Made by a program: the position numbers and the translations under genes. Shown here in pieces: positions 1 to 5,587 of a stretch of 5,678 nt of DNA (position 1 is the first letter of the stretch; every line of letters begins with the position of its first letter). The stretch is taken from the NCBI GenBank assembly GCA_023252065.1, contig JAHEXO010000175.1:1-5678 (forward strand), written 5' to 3'. The notes below the pieces were generated by a model that was not told where the DNA came from, did no database searches, and saw only the letters and a list, made by a program, of their open reading frames with translations. The DNA comes from Nocardioides sp. Lineage in GTDB: Bacteria; Actinomycetota; Actinomycetes; Propionibacteriales; Nocardioidaceae.

Positions 1-293
1 CGGAGGGTGGCCATGACCCGGACGCCCGGGCCGAGACCGGCCCGGATGCGGTCGGCCGCCTCGGGAGTCCAGAGGTACTCGGGGCACACCTCGCCGATCA
101 CCTTGGCGTGCGGCGGGGCGGACTGGAACTGGCGGGCGTACCAGTCGAGTCCGCGATCGTGGAACCGCGAGAAGAAGTACAGGTCCTTGGCCTCGCTGAG
201 GAACGCCTCGGGGTGAGTCGACAGGGCCTCGTGCACCCACGTCGACCCCCCCTTGCCGACGCCGACGTGCAGGAAGTTCGGGAGGGTGCTCAT
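1..293 (-). CDS. PAPS-dependent sulfotransferase, N-terminal part (runs off left edge)
   Basis: Partial gene; only the first 97 codons are present. The product should transfer sulfate from 3'-phosphoadenosine-5'-phosphosulfate (PAPS) to a hydroxyl or amine on an acceptor. Residues 7-24 (FLHVGVGKGGSTWVHEAL) match the 5'-phosphosulfate-binding P-loop of the sulfotransferase family, with GGST in place of the usual SGTT. The text then follows the family pattern: STHPE at 25-29, HDRGLDWY at 45-52, and a hydrophobic strand ending in MATL followed by an Arg codon. That Arg sits where the 3'-phosphate-binding RDP motif should begin, just outside the window. The ATG at 293 is chosen because AGAGG lies 7 bases upstream and the P-loop starts within 10 residues, as in short cytosolic family members. 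It is the last visible gene of the minus-strand operon, 13 bp after the glycosyltransferase stop. Its acceptor cannot be told from the sequence. Confidence 0.87.
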   Translation of the reverse strand, partial: MSTLPNFLHVGVGKGGSTWVHEALSTHPEAFLSEAKDLYFFSRFHDRGLDWYARQFQSAPPHAKVIGEVCPEYLWTPEAADRIRAGLGPGVRVMATL

Positions 294-306
294 GACGTAC
301 CTCTGC

Positions 307-1284
307 TCATGTGATCCCCCGACCGAAGCGCTGCGCGACCTGGAGGACGCGGTCCGGGGAGACGCTGGTGGTGATCTGGAGCAGCGCCAGATAGGCGTAC
401 GGCGCGCGGTACCACCGCCGCAGGGAGCGCGCGACGTACCGGGCTGCGGGGCGGCGGTCACCGGCGTTGGAGTAGGCCCAAGCGATCTGGCCCAGGATGC
501 GGGCATGGCCGCGCGGTGACGACTCGATCTCGGGGTGCTTGGCCAGCAGCATCTCCAAGGCAGCCGCCTTGGTGCGTGCGGTCTCCGCACCCTGGTACCA
601 GGAGCGGCCGTTCTTGCGGATGTCGGCCAGGGGCTCGACGACGCACCCGACCTTGCCGACGGCGGAGCGCCTGAGCACCCAGTCGTAGTCCTCGTCGCTC
701 CCCCGGGGCAGCTCCTCGTCGTAGCGGCCGGCCTTCTCCGCGGCCGGGCGGCGCATCAGCAGCGTCGAGGAGTGCAGCTCCTTGACCCGGTTGCGCAGCA
801 GGAGCTCGCGGTCGATCACCTCGGCCCGGGCGGGCCAGTCGACCGACCGGCCGGGGAACAGGAGCCGGAGACCGCTGCCGACGACCACGAGGTCGGGGTC
901 CGCCATCAGCCGCGAGACCTGCTTCTCGAGCTTGGTCGGGTGCCAGACGTCGTCGTCGTCGCACGAGGCGACCAGGTCGCCCGCCGCACGGGCCATCCCA
1001 CAGTTCCGGGCCCCTGCCAGGCCCGGTGTGCCGGTGTTGGTGACCACCTCGATCCGCCGGCCGGGTCGTCCGAACCGGGTCAGCGTCGGGTCGGTCTCCT
1101 CGCGGTCGTGGACCACGATGCACTCGATCGGGCCGGCGTAGGTCTGCGCCGCTACCGACGCGACGGTCTCGCGGACCAGCTCTGCCCGGCCACGGGTGAC
1201 GACGACGACCGACACCAGCGGAAGGTGCGCGTCCTCCGGCGCACTGCCTTCGGCGGTCTCGCGGGTGGTGGTGGTCTGCGACAT
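307..1284 (-). CDS. Family 2 glycosyltransferase (GT-A fold) with C-terminal helical extension
   Basis: A 325-residue glycosyltransferase that likely adds a sugar from a nucleotide-sugar donor to a growing glycan at the cytoplasmic face. Residues 23-33 (LVSVVVVTRGR) form the first Rossmann strand typical of GT2. N92-G96 (NCG, after GLAGAR) is the usual A-R-N-x-G segment. DDDD at 109-112 followed by VWHPTKLEKQ is the metal-binding DxD region. SDEDYDW at 196-202 carries the ED-type catalytic base motif. Residues ~235-325 are Ala/Arg-rich and helical with YSNAGDRRPAARYVARSL, resembling a TPR-like repeat, as in other GT2 enzymes with tails. No membrane segment is seen, so it is probably soluble or peripheral. 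The ATG at 1284 is preceded by AGGAG with a 5-base spacer. The frame stays open a further 277 codons upstream, but that stretch lies over the sulfotransferase gene and is a shadow. Sugar and acceptor specificity are unknown. Confidence 0.9.
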   Translation of the reverse strand: MSQTTTTRETAEGSAPEDAHLPLVSVVVVTRGRAELVRETVASVAAQTYAGPIECIVVHDREETDPTLTRFGRPGRRIEVVTNTGTPGLAGARNCGMARAAGDLVASCDDDDVWHPTKLEKQVSRLMADPDLVVVGSGLRLLFPGRSVDWPARAEVIDRELLLRNRVKELHSSTLLMRRPAAEKAGRYDEELPRGSDEDYDWVLRRSAVGKVGCVVEPLADIRKNGRSWYQGAETARTKAAALEMLLAKHPEIESSPRGHARILGQIAWAYSNAGDRRPAARYVARSLRRWYRAPYAYLALLQITTSVSPDRVLQVAQRFGRGIT

Positions 1285-1289
1285 CGACG

Positions 1290-1294
1290 CTCCT
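1290..1294 (-). promoter_or_regulatory. Ribosome binding site of the GT2 gene
   Basis: AGGAG on the minus strand, 5 bases before the ATG at 1284. It fixes the start of the glycosyltransferase and argues against the longer 602-codon open frame that reaches 2115. Confidence 0.75.
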
Positions 1295-1304
1295 GGTCCG
1301 GTGT

Positions 1305-2192
1305 TCACAGCGCCCAGTGCGGGCGCTGGTTGAGGAGGTCGGCGAGGTGCTCGTCGTGAGGGCGGAAGTGCTCCGCGAGCCCGCGTCGTACGTCGGGCTC
1401 CATCGCGCTGCCCGGGCGGGCGTTGTGCTGGTCGACGGTCCCGGGAACCCACGACCGGAGCTCGAGGAAGGACAGCAGGTCCGCGAGCTCCTGCTGGGGA
1501 TGGGCGAAGAACGCCTCGCTCTGCATCACGTGGACCTGCTCCCGCGGGAAGTGCCGGAACACCCGCTCGAGCTGCTCGGCGTACTGGCCGCGGCGGACGT
1601 AGGCGTGATGGCGGTGGGCGAAGCTGTGGTAGCCGGAGTCGGCGACCAGCCGCTCCTCCTCGCCGTCGAGGCGCGCCTCCTCCAGAGCCAGGGCGCCGGC
1701 GAAGGTCGGCTCGGTCTCGAAGCCCCGGGCGAGCTCGTGCTTGTAGGCGGAGTAGGCGCGCTCGACCGGGTCCCGCAGCATCACGACGAGCTTGATGTCG
1801 GGGAAGTCGGCAGCGATCCGGCGCATCGCGCACGGGTGGAAGAGGTAGTAGGTGCACGCCTCGAACGCGACCGGGCCGCCGGCGTGCGCGGCCCTGAGCC
1901 TGGCGGTCGCCTCGAGCGGGAAGTGGCCTCGGTACCAGTCGAGCCCGCGGTCGTGCCAGAGCGTGTAGTAGTCGGTGCCCTTCTCCACGGGCGGTCGCAT
2001 CACCTGGGGGTGTGCCGACAGCGCCTTGAAGATCGAGGTCGTGCCACAGCGCTGTCCGCCGACGACCAGGAACGACGGAGCCATCCGGGCCCTCGACGTC
2101 GCCGGGCCGAACCACAGGTAGGCGCGCCTGGCCGTCGGCTGGAGCGCGGGCGGGACCAAGCGCCGGACCCGGGCTCGGGTGCCGACCGCCAT
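1305..2192 (-). CDS. PAPS-dependent sulfotransferase, complete
   Basis: A complete 295-residue sulfotransferase. Residues 41-58 (FLVVGGQRCGTTSIFKAL) are a textbook 5'-phosphosulfate-binding loop. LRDPVERAYSAY at 139-150 is the 3'-phosphate-binding motif with the conserved Arg and Ser. The C-terminal region has RRGQYAEQLER (200-210) and HVMQSEAF (221-228), typical of the carbohydrate-type (NodH / heparan-sulfate N-sulfotransferase-like) branch of the family. The first 40 residues are Arg/Pro/Ala-rich, a common head on actinobacterial members; no signal peptide or membrane helix is evident. I chose the ATG at 2192 over upstream starts (GTG 2195 or 2351, ATG 2339) because family similarity starts near residue 40 and a short ORF with a strong SD ends exactly on this ATG. 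It is 20 bp upstream of the GT2 gene and clearly co-transcribed with it. The likely role is sulfating the glycan made by the neighbouring transferases; the substrate is inferred only from context. Confidence 0.9.
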   Translation of the reverse strand: MAVGTRARVRRLVPPALQPTARRAYLWFGPATSRARMAPSFLVVGGQRCGTTSIFKALSAHPQVMRPPVEKGTDYYTLWHDRGLDWYRGHFPLEATARLRAAHAGGPVAFEACTYYLFHPCAMRRIAADFPDIKLVVMLRDPVERAYSAYKHELARGFETEPTFAGALALEEARLDGEEERLVADSGYHSFAHRHHAYVRRGQYAEQLERVFRHFPREQVHVMQSEAFFAHPQQELADLLSFLELRSWVPGTVDQHNARPGSAMEPDVRRGLAEHFRPHDEHLADLLNQRPHWAL

Positions 2193-2263
2193 CACGAGCC
2201 GCCTTCGAGGAGGACGGCGCCCGGCGGACGGTGGTCGCGCGTGCGGGCGCACTGCAGCGTCAT
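2192..2263 (-). CDS. Possible 23-residue leader peptide coupled to the sulfotransferase
   Basis: Short ORF, ATG at 2263, starting MTLQCARTRD and ending LLEGGS. A strong GGGGGAG lies 4 bases before the ATG. Its TGA overlaps the ATG of the sulfotransferase gene (TGATG), the arrangement used for translational coupling by reinitiation. The sulfotransferase itself has only a modest AAGGCGG ahead of it, so ribosome delivery from this ORF would help. The peptide has one Cys, two Pro in a row and three Arg, and it resembles no leader I know. It could be chance in GC-rich DNA or a remnant N-terminus, but the SD and the exact stop-start overlap together favour a real translated leader. Confidence 0.45.
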   Translation of the reverse strand: MTLQCARTRDHRPPGAVLLEGGS

Positions 2264-2267
2264 GACT

Positions 2268-2274
2268 CTCCCCC
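2268..2274 (-). promoter_or_regulatory. Strong Shine-Dalgarno of the leader ORF
   Basis: GGGGGAG on the minus strand, 4 bases before the ATG at 2263. It is the best ribosome site in the leftward half of the divergent region and marks where translation of the sulfotransferase operon probably begins. Confidence 0.5.
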
Positions 2275-2347
2275 AAGAGCTCGAACCGGAGCACGCCGAA
2301 CGTCGTACCCGGGCCCTGACGGTATGCGGCGGCGGCCATCGTCCGAC

Positions 2348-2395
2348 TCACCGAATTTGGGGATCCCTGGAGGTCTGGTTACTCGAATTCGGTGA
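2348..2395. promoter_or_regulatory. Paired operator-like boxes / 10-bp perfect inverted repeat in divergent promoter region
   Basis: TCACCGAATT at 2348-2357 and AATTCGGTGA at 2386-2395 are a perfect 10-bp inverted repeat with a 28-base spacer. Each arm lies in a near-palindrome: CCGAATTTGG at 2351-2360 and TCGAATTCGG at 2383-2392, both one base from CCGAATTCGG. The boxes are 32 bp apart, about three helical turns, so two dimers could bind the same face of the DNA. The AT-rich GAATT cores stand out in very GC-rich surroundings. The position between the divergent glycosyltransferase and sulfotransferase operon suggests an operator controlling both. The regulator is not in the window. A cruciform or hairpin is less likely, given the long spacer. 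Confidence 0.55.
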
Positions 2396-2433
2396 TGTCG
2401 GCCGGTGTCACCCGCCCCTACTTTCGTCGGGAC

Positions 2434-2443
2434 GGAAGGGGGG
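2434..2443 (+). promoter_or_regulatory. Ribosome binding site of the Alg14/Alg13-type glycosyltransferase
   Basis: GGAAGGGGGG lies 7 bases before the ATG at 2451. It decides the start against the far longer open frame extending back to 1317, which runs antisense to the sulfotransferase gene. Confidence 0.75.
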
Positions 2444-2450
2444 CTCTGTC

Positions 2451-3518
2451 ATGACGATCGCGCCGGCTCCACGGCCCGCAGACACGCAGATCCGGGTCGT
2501 ACCAGCATGGCCGGACGAGGCGACGCCCGTCACGCCGTCGGTCTCGTGGATCCGCCCGGGGCGCACCCTGATGGTGGCCTCCACCGGCGGCCACCTCGAG
2601 GAGCTGTACCGCCTGCGGCAGCGCTTCCTGCCCGACCTCGAGGACGTCGAGTGGGCGACGTTCGACACGTCCCAGTCCCGCTCCCTGCTCGCCGACGAGG
2701 TCGTGCACTACGTGCCGTTCGTCAGGCCGAAGGACCTCAAGGGGACCTGGCAGAGCAACGCCGAGGCCTCGCGGCTGCTCGGGAGCGGCCGCTTCGCGCG
2801 CGTGATCTCGACGGGTGCCGCCGTCGCCGTACCCTTCCTCGGCCATGCCCGGGCCTCGGGCCTCGCCGCCCACTACATCGAGAGCGCCGCTCGCAGCGCC
2901 GGCCTGAGCCTGTCGGGCTCGCTGGCGCGCAGCATCCCCGGCGTCCGGCTCTACGGGCAGTACCCCGGGTGGACGTCGGGTCGATGCCAGTTCCGGGGCT
3001 CGGTCTTCGACGGCTTCGCCGCCGGCCCGGCCCGTCCGCGGAGCTCGGCCGACAAGGTCGTGGTGACCCTGGGCACGCAGCCGGGCTTCGGCTTCCGTCG
3101 CGCGCTGGAGGCGCTGACCCGGGTCCTGCCCGAGATCTGTACGCCTTCAGCGAGCATCCTGTGGCAGATCGGGTCCACCGACGCCAGCGGGCTTCCGATC
3201 AAGGGCGTCGGCGTCGTCCCGGCGGACGACCTCGAGCAGGCCGTCGACGACGCCGACCTCGTGATCTCGCACTCCGGGGTCGGGACCGCACTGATGGTGC
3301 TGGAGCACGGGAAGTGTCCCGTCCTGCTGCCGCGTCGCCGGCGGTTCCGCGAGCACACCGACGACCACCAGGCCCTCGTCGCCGACGAGCTGGCCCGGCG
3401 CAACCTGGCGGTCCGGGCCGATCCGGACGTGCTCGTCGCGGAGGACCTGCTCGCCGCGGAGGCGATGACGGCGTCCGGGGTCGCCGACCCCCCGCCGTTC
3501 CTGCTCCAGCCCGACTGA
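2451..3518 (+). CDS. Fused Alg14-Alg13-type (PssD/PssE-like) GT-B glycosyltransferase
   Basis: A 355-residue protein joining two halves that are separate polypeptides in eukaryotic Alg14/Alg13 and many bacterial PssD/PssE or CpsF/CpsG pairs. After a ~37-residue Pro/Val-rich head, residues 39-54 (TLMVASTGGHLEELYR) carry the GGH signature of the Alg14 half. HYIESAARS (141-149) and VRLYGQYPGW (165-174) are further Alg14 marks. The second half begins at 203 with VVVTLGTQPGFGFRRAL and continues to DLVISHSGVGTALMVLEHG (269-287), PVLLPRRRRFREHTDDHQ (290-307), the donor-binding core of the glycosyltransferase 28 C-terminal domain. Family members use UDP-GlcNAc, UDP-Glc or UDP-GlcA to extend a lipid-linked sugar early in repeat-unit assembly; which donor applies here is unknown. 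No transmembrane anchor is visible, although the Alg14 half often has one. It is divergent from the sulfotransferase/GT2 operon and probably belongs to the same saccharide pathway. Confidence 0.88.
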   Translation: MTIAPAPRPADTQIRVVPAWPDEATPVTPSVSWIRPGRTLMVASTGGHLEELYRLRQRFLPDLEDVEWATFDTSQSRSLLADEVVHYVPFVRPKDLKGTWQSNAEASRLLGSGRFARVISTGAAVAVPFLGHARASGLAAHYIESAARSAGLSLSGSLARSIPGVRLYGQYPGWTSGRCQFRGSVFDGFAAGPARPRSSADKVVVTLGTQPGFGFRRALEALTRVLPEICTPSASILWQIGSTDASGLPIKGVGVVPADDLEQAVDDADLVISHSGVGTALMVLEHGKCPVLLPRRRRFREHTDDHQALVADELARRNLAVRADPDVLVAEDLLAAEAMTASGVADPPPFLLQPD

Positions 3519-3604
3519 CGCGACTCTCACCGAGTCATCCCGGCGGCCTGTGAGCGGACCTTCGGCCCGTGTCGAGGCGGTCGGGCTGGGCGACCATGGG
3601 ACGC
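3519..3604 (+). other. Spacer between glycosyltransferase and tryptophanase-like gene
   Basis: An 86-bp gap. A weak inverted repeat, GACTC (3522-3526) and GAGTC (3532-3536) with a 5-base loop, follows the glycosyltransferase stop; it lacks a T-run and is too short to call a terminator. No tnaC-like leader with a conserved Trp was found. Whether the lyase has its own promoter here or reads through from upstream cannot be decided. Confidence 0.4.
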
Positions 3605-4987
3605 ATGGACGAGCCCAGGTTCCGCACCATCTTCGAGCCCTTCCGGATCCACTCGGTCGAGCCCCTGCGGATGACGACGCGCGCCGAGCGTCGTGGGTAC
3701 CTCCGCGAGGCGGCGTACAACCTCTTCCAGGTGCGGGCCGAGCACGTCCTCGTCGACCTCCTGACCGACTCGGGCACCGGCGCCATGAGCCGGGACCAGT
3801 GGGCGGCGATCCAGCACGGTGACGAGTCCTACGCCGGCTCCCCGTCGTACTACGTCTTCGTCGACGCGGTGCGCGAGCTGTTCCCGTTCGAGCACGTGAT
3901 CCCGGTCCACCAGGGGCGAGCCGCGGAGAAGATCCTCTTCTCGGTGATCGGCGGTCCGGGCAAGGTGGTCCCGAACAACACCCACTTCGACACGACGCGG
4001 GCGAACGTCGAGGCCACCGGCGCGACTGCCGTCGACCTCCTCGTCGCCGAGGGTCGCGACCCCTCCTCCGACCATCCCTTCAAGGGCAACATGGACCTGG
4101 CGGCGCTCGAGGAGCTGCTCGCCACCCGGGGGAACGACGTACCGTGCGTCTTCGTCACGATCACCAACAACAGCGGCGGCGGGCAGCCGGTGTCGCTGGC
4201 CAACCTCCGCGGTGTCCGCGAGGTGTGCGACCGCTACGGCAAGCCGCTGTTCCTCGATGCGTGCCGGTTCGCCGAGAACGCCTGGTTCATCCGGGAGCGC
4301 GAGGAGGGCCAGGGCGACCGCGACGTCCCCGACATCGTGCGCGACCTGTCCGCCCTGGCGGACGGGATGACGATGAGCGCGAAGAAGGACCCGATGGGCA
4401 ACATCGGCGGCTGGCTCGCGATGAACGACGACGACCTCGCCGTCGCCTGCCGCAACACCTTGATCCTCACCGAGGGCTTCCCGACGTACGGCGGTCTGGC
4501 CGGGCGCGACCTGGAAGCCGTGGCCCAGGGGCTCAAGGAGGTCGTGCACCACGACTACCTCGAGTACCGGATCCGCTCGACCGCCTACCTCGGCGAGGCG
4601 CTCCAGAAACGGGGGATCCCTGTGCTCAGCCCCTTCGGCGGTCACGCCGTCTACCTCGACGCCCGGGCGCTGGCCTCCCACCTGGACCCATTGGAGTACC
4701 CCGGGCAGTCGGTGGCGGTCGCGCTCTACGAGACCGGCGGCATCCGCTCGTGCGAGATCGGCACCGTGATGTTCGGCCGGCAGCCGGACGGCACCGAGGT
4801 GCCTGCGTCGATGGACCTGGTCCGGCTGGCGATCCCGCGCCGTACCTACACCCAGAGCCACCTGGACTACGTGATCGAGGTCTGCGAGGAGGTGGCCGCG
4901 CACGCCGCCGATCTCCCGGGCTACCGGATCGCGGTCGAGCCCCAGGCCCTGCGGCACTTCACGTCCAGGTTCGAGCCACTCGCCTAG
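3605..4987 (+). CDS. tnaA: PLP-dependent beta-eliminating lyase, tryptophanase type
   Basis: A 460-residue fold-type I PLP enzyme of the tryptophanase/tyrosine phenol-lyase family, the usual length. It should split an aromatic amino acid, most likely Trp, into indole, pyruvate and ammonia in the cytosol. Visible landmarks are EPFRIHSVEP (11-20), DLLTDSGTGAMS (51-62), GDESYAGS with Tyr76, HQGRAAEK (102-109), GGQPVSLAN (192-200), Asp218 and Arg221 in LDACRFAENAWF, the PLP lysine Lys261 in MSAKKD (257-262), GFPTYGGLAGRD (291-302), and Arg412 in IPRRTYT for the substrate carboxylate. Four positions that separate the two activities look tryptophanase-like: Asp129 (FDTT), Phe292, Ile385 (CEIG) and His451 (LRHFT). 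The Lys261-Phe292 spacing instead matches tyrosine phenol-lyase. The start is uncertain: ATG 3596 or GTG 3569 would add 3 or 12 residues, and no candidate has a strong SD. ATG 3605 best matches family N-termini. No permease gene is next to it. Confidence 0.9.
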   Translation: MDEPRFRTIFEPFRIHSVEPLRMTTRAERRGYLREAAYNLFQVRAEHVLVDLLTDSGTGAMSRDQWAAIQHGDESYAGSPSYYVFVDAVRELFPFEHVIPVHQGRAAEKILFSVIGGPGKVVPNNTHFDTTRANVEATGATAVDLLVAEGRDPSSDHPFKGNMDLAALEELLATRGNDVPCVFVTITNNSGGGQPVSLANLRGVREVCDRYGKPLFLDACRFAENAWFIREREEGQGDRDVPDIVRDLSALADGMTMSAKKDPMGNIGGWLAMNDDDLAVACRNTLILTEGFPTYGGLAGRDLEAVAQGLKEVVHHDYLEYRIRSTAYLGEALQKRGIPVLSPFGGHAVYLDARALASHLDPLEYPGQSVAVALYETGGIRSCEIGTVMFGRQPDGTEVPASMDLVRLAIPRRTYTQSHLDYVIEVCEEVAAHAADLPGYRIAVEPQALRHFTSRFEPLA

Positions 4988-4994
4988 TCAGCGC

Positions 4995-5546
4995 CTACGG
5001 GCCGCTGGCGAGCTCCAGGCGGTATCGACCGTGTCTTCCTGACCGCCGGGCGGTCACGAACCGGTCGTTGCTCCCGCGGTTCCACGCCAGCGGGTCATCG
5101 GTGAACGTGAGGTTCATCGACACGAGCAGCGTGAGCTGGTTCGACCCCTGCCTTTCGTAGAGACGGTAGGACGTGACCGTCCCCGAGCTGATGTGCGGCG
5201 TGCCCTGGTGGCTCGTCGCTCGTTGGCTGCGCACCAGGTAGCGGCTGGCCCGCGTCGGGCCCTGGGTGGCCCACGCCCGCAGGTATCGACGCACGGTCGT
5301 GATGGCCGAGGTGACCTGGCGGCGGCTTGGCTTCGTCCCCCGCGGCTGTGGTCTCGTCGACGAGGGCGACGGTGTCGCCCCTGCGACCGACGATGACCCC
5401 GACGATGACCCCGACGCTGACCCCGACGCTGACGGAGCACGGGTGGGCGAAGAGCCGAGGGCGGGATGGCTGTTGCCGCAGGCGTAGAGAAGGACACCGG
5501 CGGCCGCGAGGCAACCGGCGTTCCGGAGCCGCGTGGAAACAGTCAC
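4995..5546 (-). CDS. Putative secreted lipoprotein with Ser-rich linker, function unknown
   Basis: A 183-residue protein with a short basic N-terminus (TRLR), a hydrophobic stretch to residue 22, and a lipobox LYAC with the lipidated Cys at 23; Tyr at -2 is unusual. It is therefore predicted to be exported and anchored to the outer face of the membrane. Residues 24-73 are a low-complexity Ser/Gly/Pro/Thr linker containing SASG, SASG, SSSG, SSSV in tandem (39-54). The remaining ~110 residues form a small domain. It opens with a helix (QVTSAITTVRRYLRAW) and continues with strand-like segments (SGTVTSYRLYER, LTLLVSMNLTF, GRYRLELASGP), a layout reminiscent of NTF2-like or Mce-associated domains, but I do not recognise the family. 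The GTG start at 5546 is preceded by GGGAAGGGAAGGG, a strong SD. The gene is convergent with the lyase, their stops 7 bp apart, and has no obvious functional link to it. Confidence 0.75.
   Translation of the reverse strand: MTVSTRLRNAGCLAAAGVLLYACGNSHPALGSSPTRAPSASGSASGSSSGSSSVAGATPSPSSTRPQPRGTKPSRRQVTSAITTVRRYLRAWATQGPTRASRYLVRSQRATSHQGTPHISSGTVTSYRLYERQGSNQLTLLVSMNLTFTDDPLAWNRGSNDRFVTARRSGRHGRYRLELASGP
5389..5433. repeat. 12-bp tandem repeat inside the lipoprotein linker
   Basis: About 3.75 copies of a 12-bp unit: GACGATGACCCC twice, then GACGCTGACCCC once and a partial fourth copy. On the coding strand they encode the SASG/SSSG tetrapeptide series of the linker. Being a multiple of three, gain or loss of units would change linker length without a frameshift. 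Confidence 0.8.
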
Positions 5547-5587
5547 GACCCTTCCCTTCCCTGACTGCGACGCACGGAGGGAGGGAC

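Larger units (their letters stand above)
2264..2450. promoter_or_regulatory. Divergent intergenic control region
   Basis: About 190 bp separate the leftward leader ORF/sulfotransferase operon from the rightward Alg14-Alg13-type glycosyltransferase, so both promoters must lie here. A TACTTT at 2419-2424 could serve as a -10 for the rightward gene, but no convincing -35 pairs with it. No clear -10/-35 was found for the leftward operon. The paired CCGAATTCGG-type boxes sit in the right-hand half, nearer the rightward gene. Confidence 0.5.

Noticed and set aside
535..1359. 274-codon plus-strand open frame opposite the GT2 gene
   Set aside because: Antisense shadow without motifs or SD; the GT2 motifs on the minus strand are unmistakable.
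307..2115. 602-codon open frame on the minus strand containing the GT2 gene
   Set aside because: The first 277 codons overlie the sulfotransferase gene in another frame and are Arg/Ala/Gly/Pro-rich with no fold; the true gene starts at 1284 with a good SD.
2339..2351. Alternative sulfotransferase starts at GTG 2351 or ATG 2339
   Set aside because: They would place coding sequence over the inverted repeat, lack a good SD, and add residues with no family similarity; the TGATG overlap favours 2192.
1317..2450. 378-codon plus-strand extension upstream of the Alg14/Alg13-type gene
   Set aside because: It is antisense to the sulfotransferase and shows low-complexity shadow composition; the real start at 2451 has GGAAGGGGGG 7 bases upstream.
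3522..3536. Terminator after the Alg14/Alg13-type gene
   Set aside because: The stem is only 5 bp, with a 5-base loop and no T-run; too weak to call.
3527..4957. 476-codon minus-strand open frame opposite the tryptophanase-like gene
   Set aside because: A typical antisense shadow of a GC-rich gene, rich in Val/Arg/Gly/Asp/His with no recognisable motif, whereas the plus strand encodes a clear PLP enzyme.
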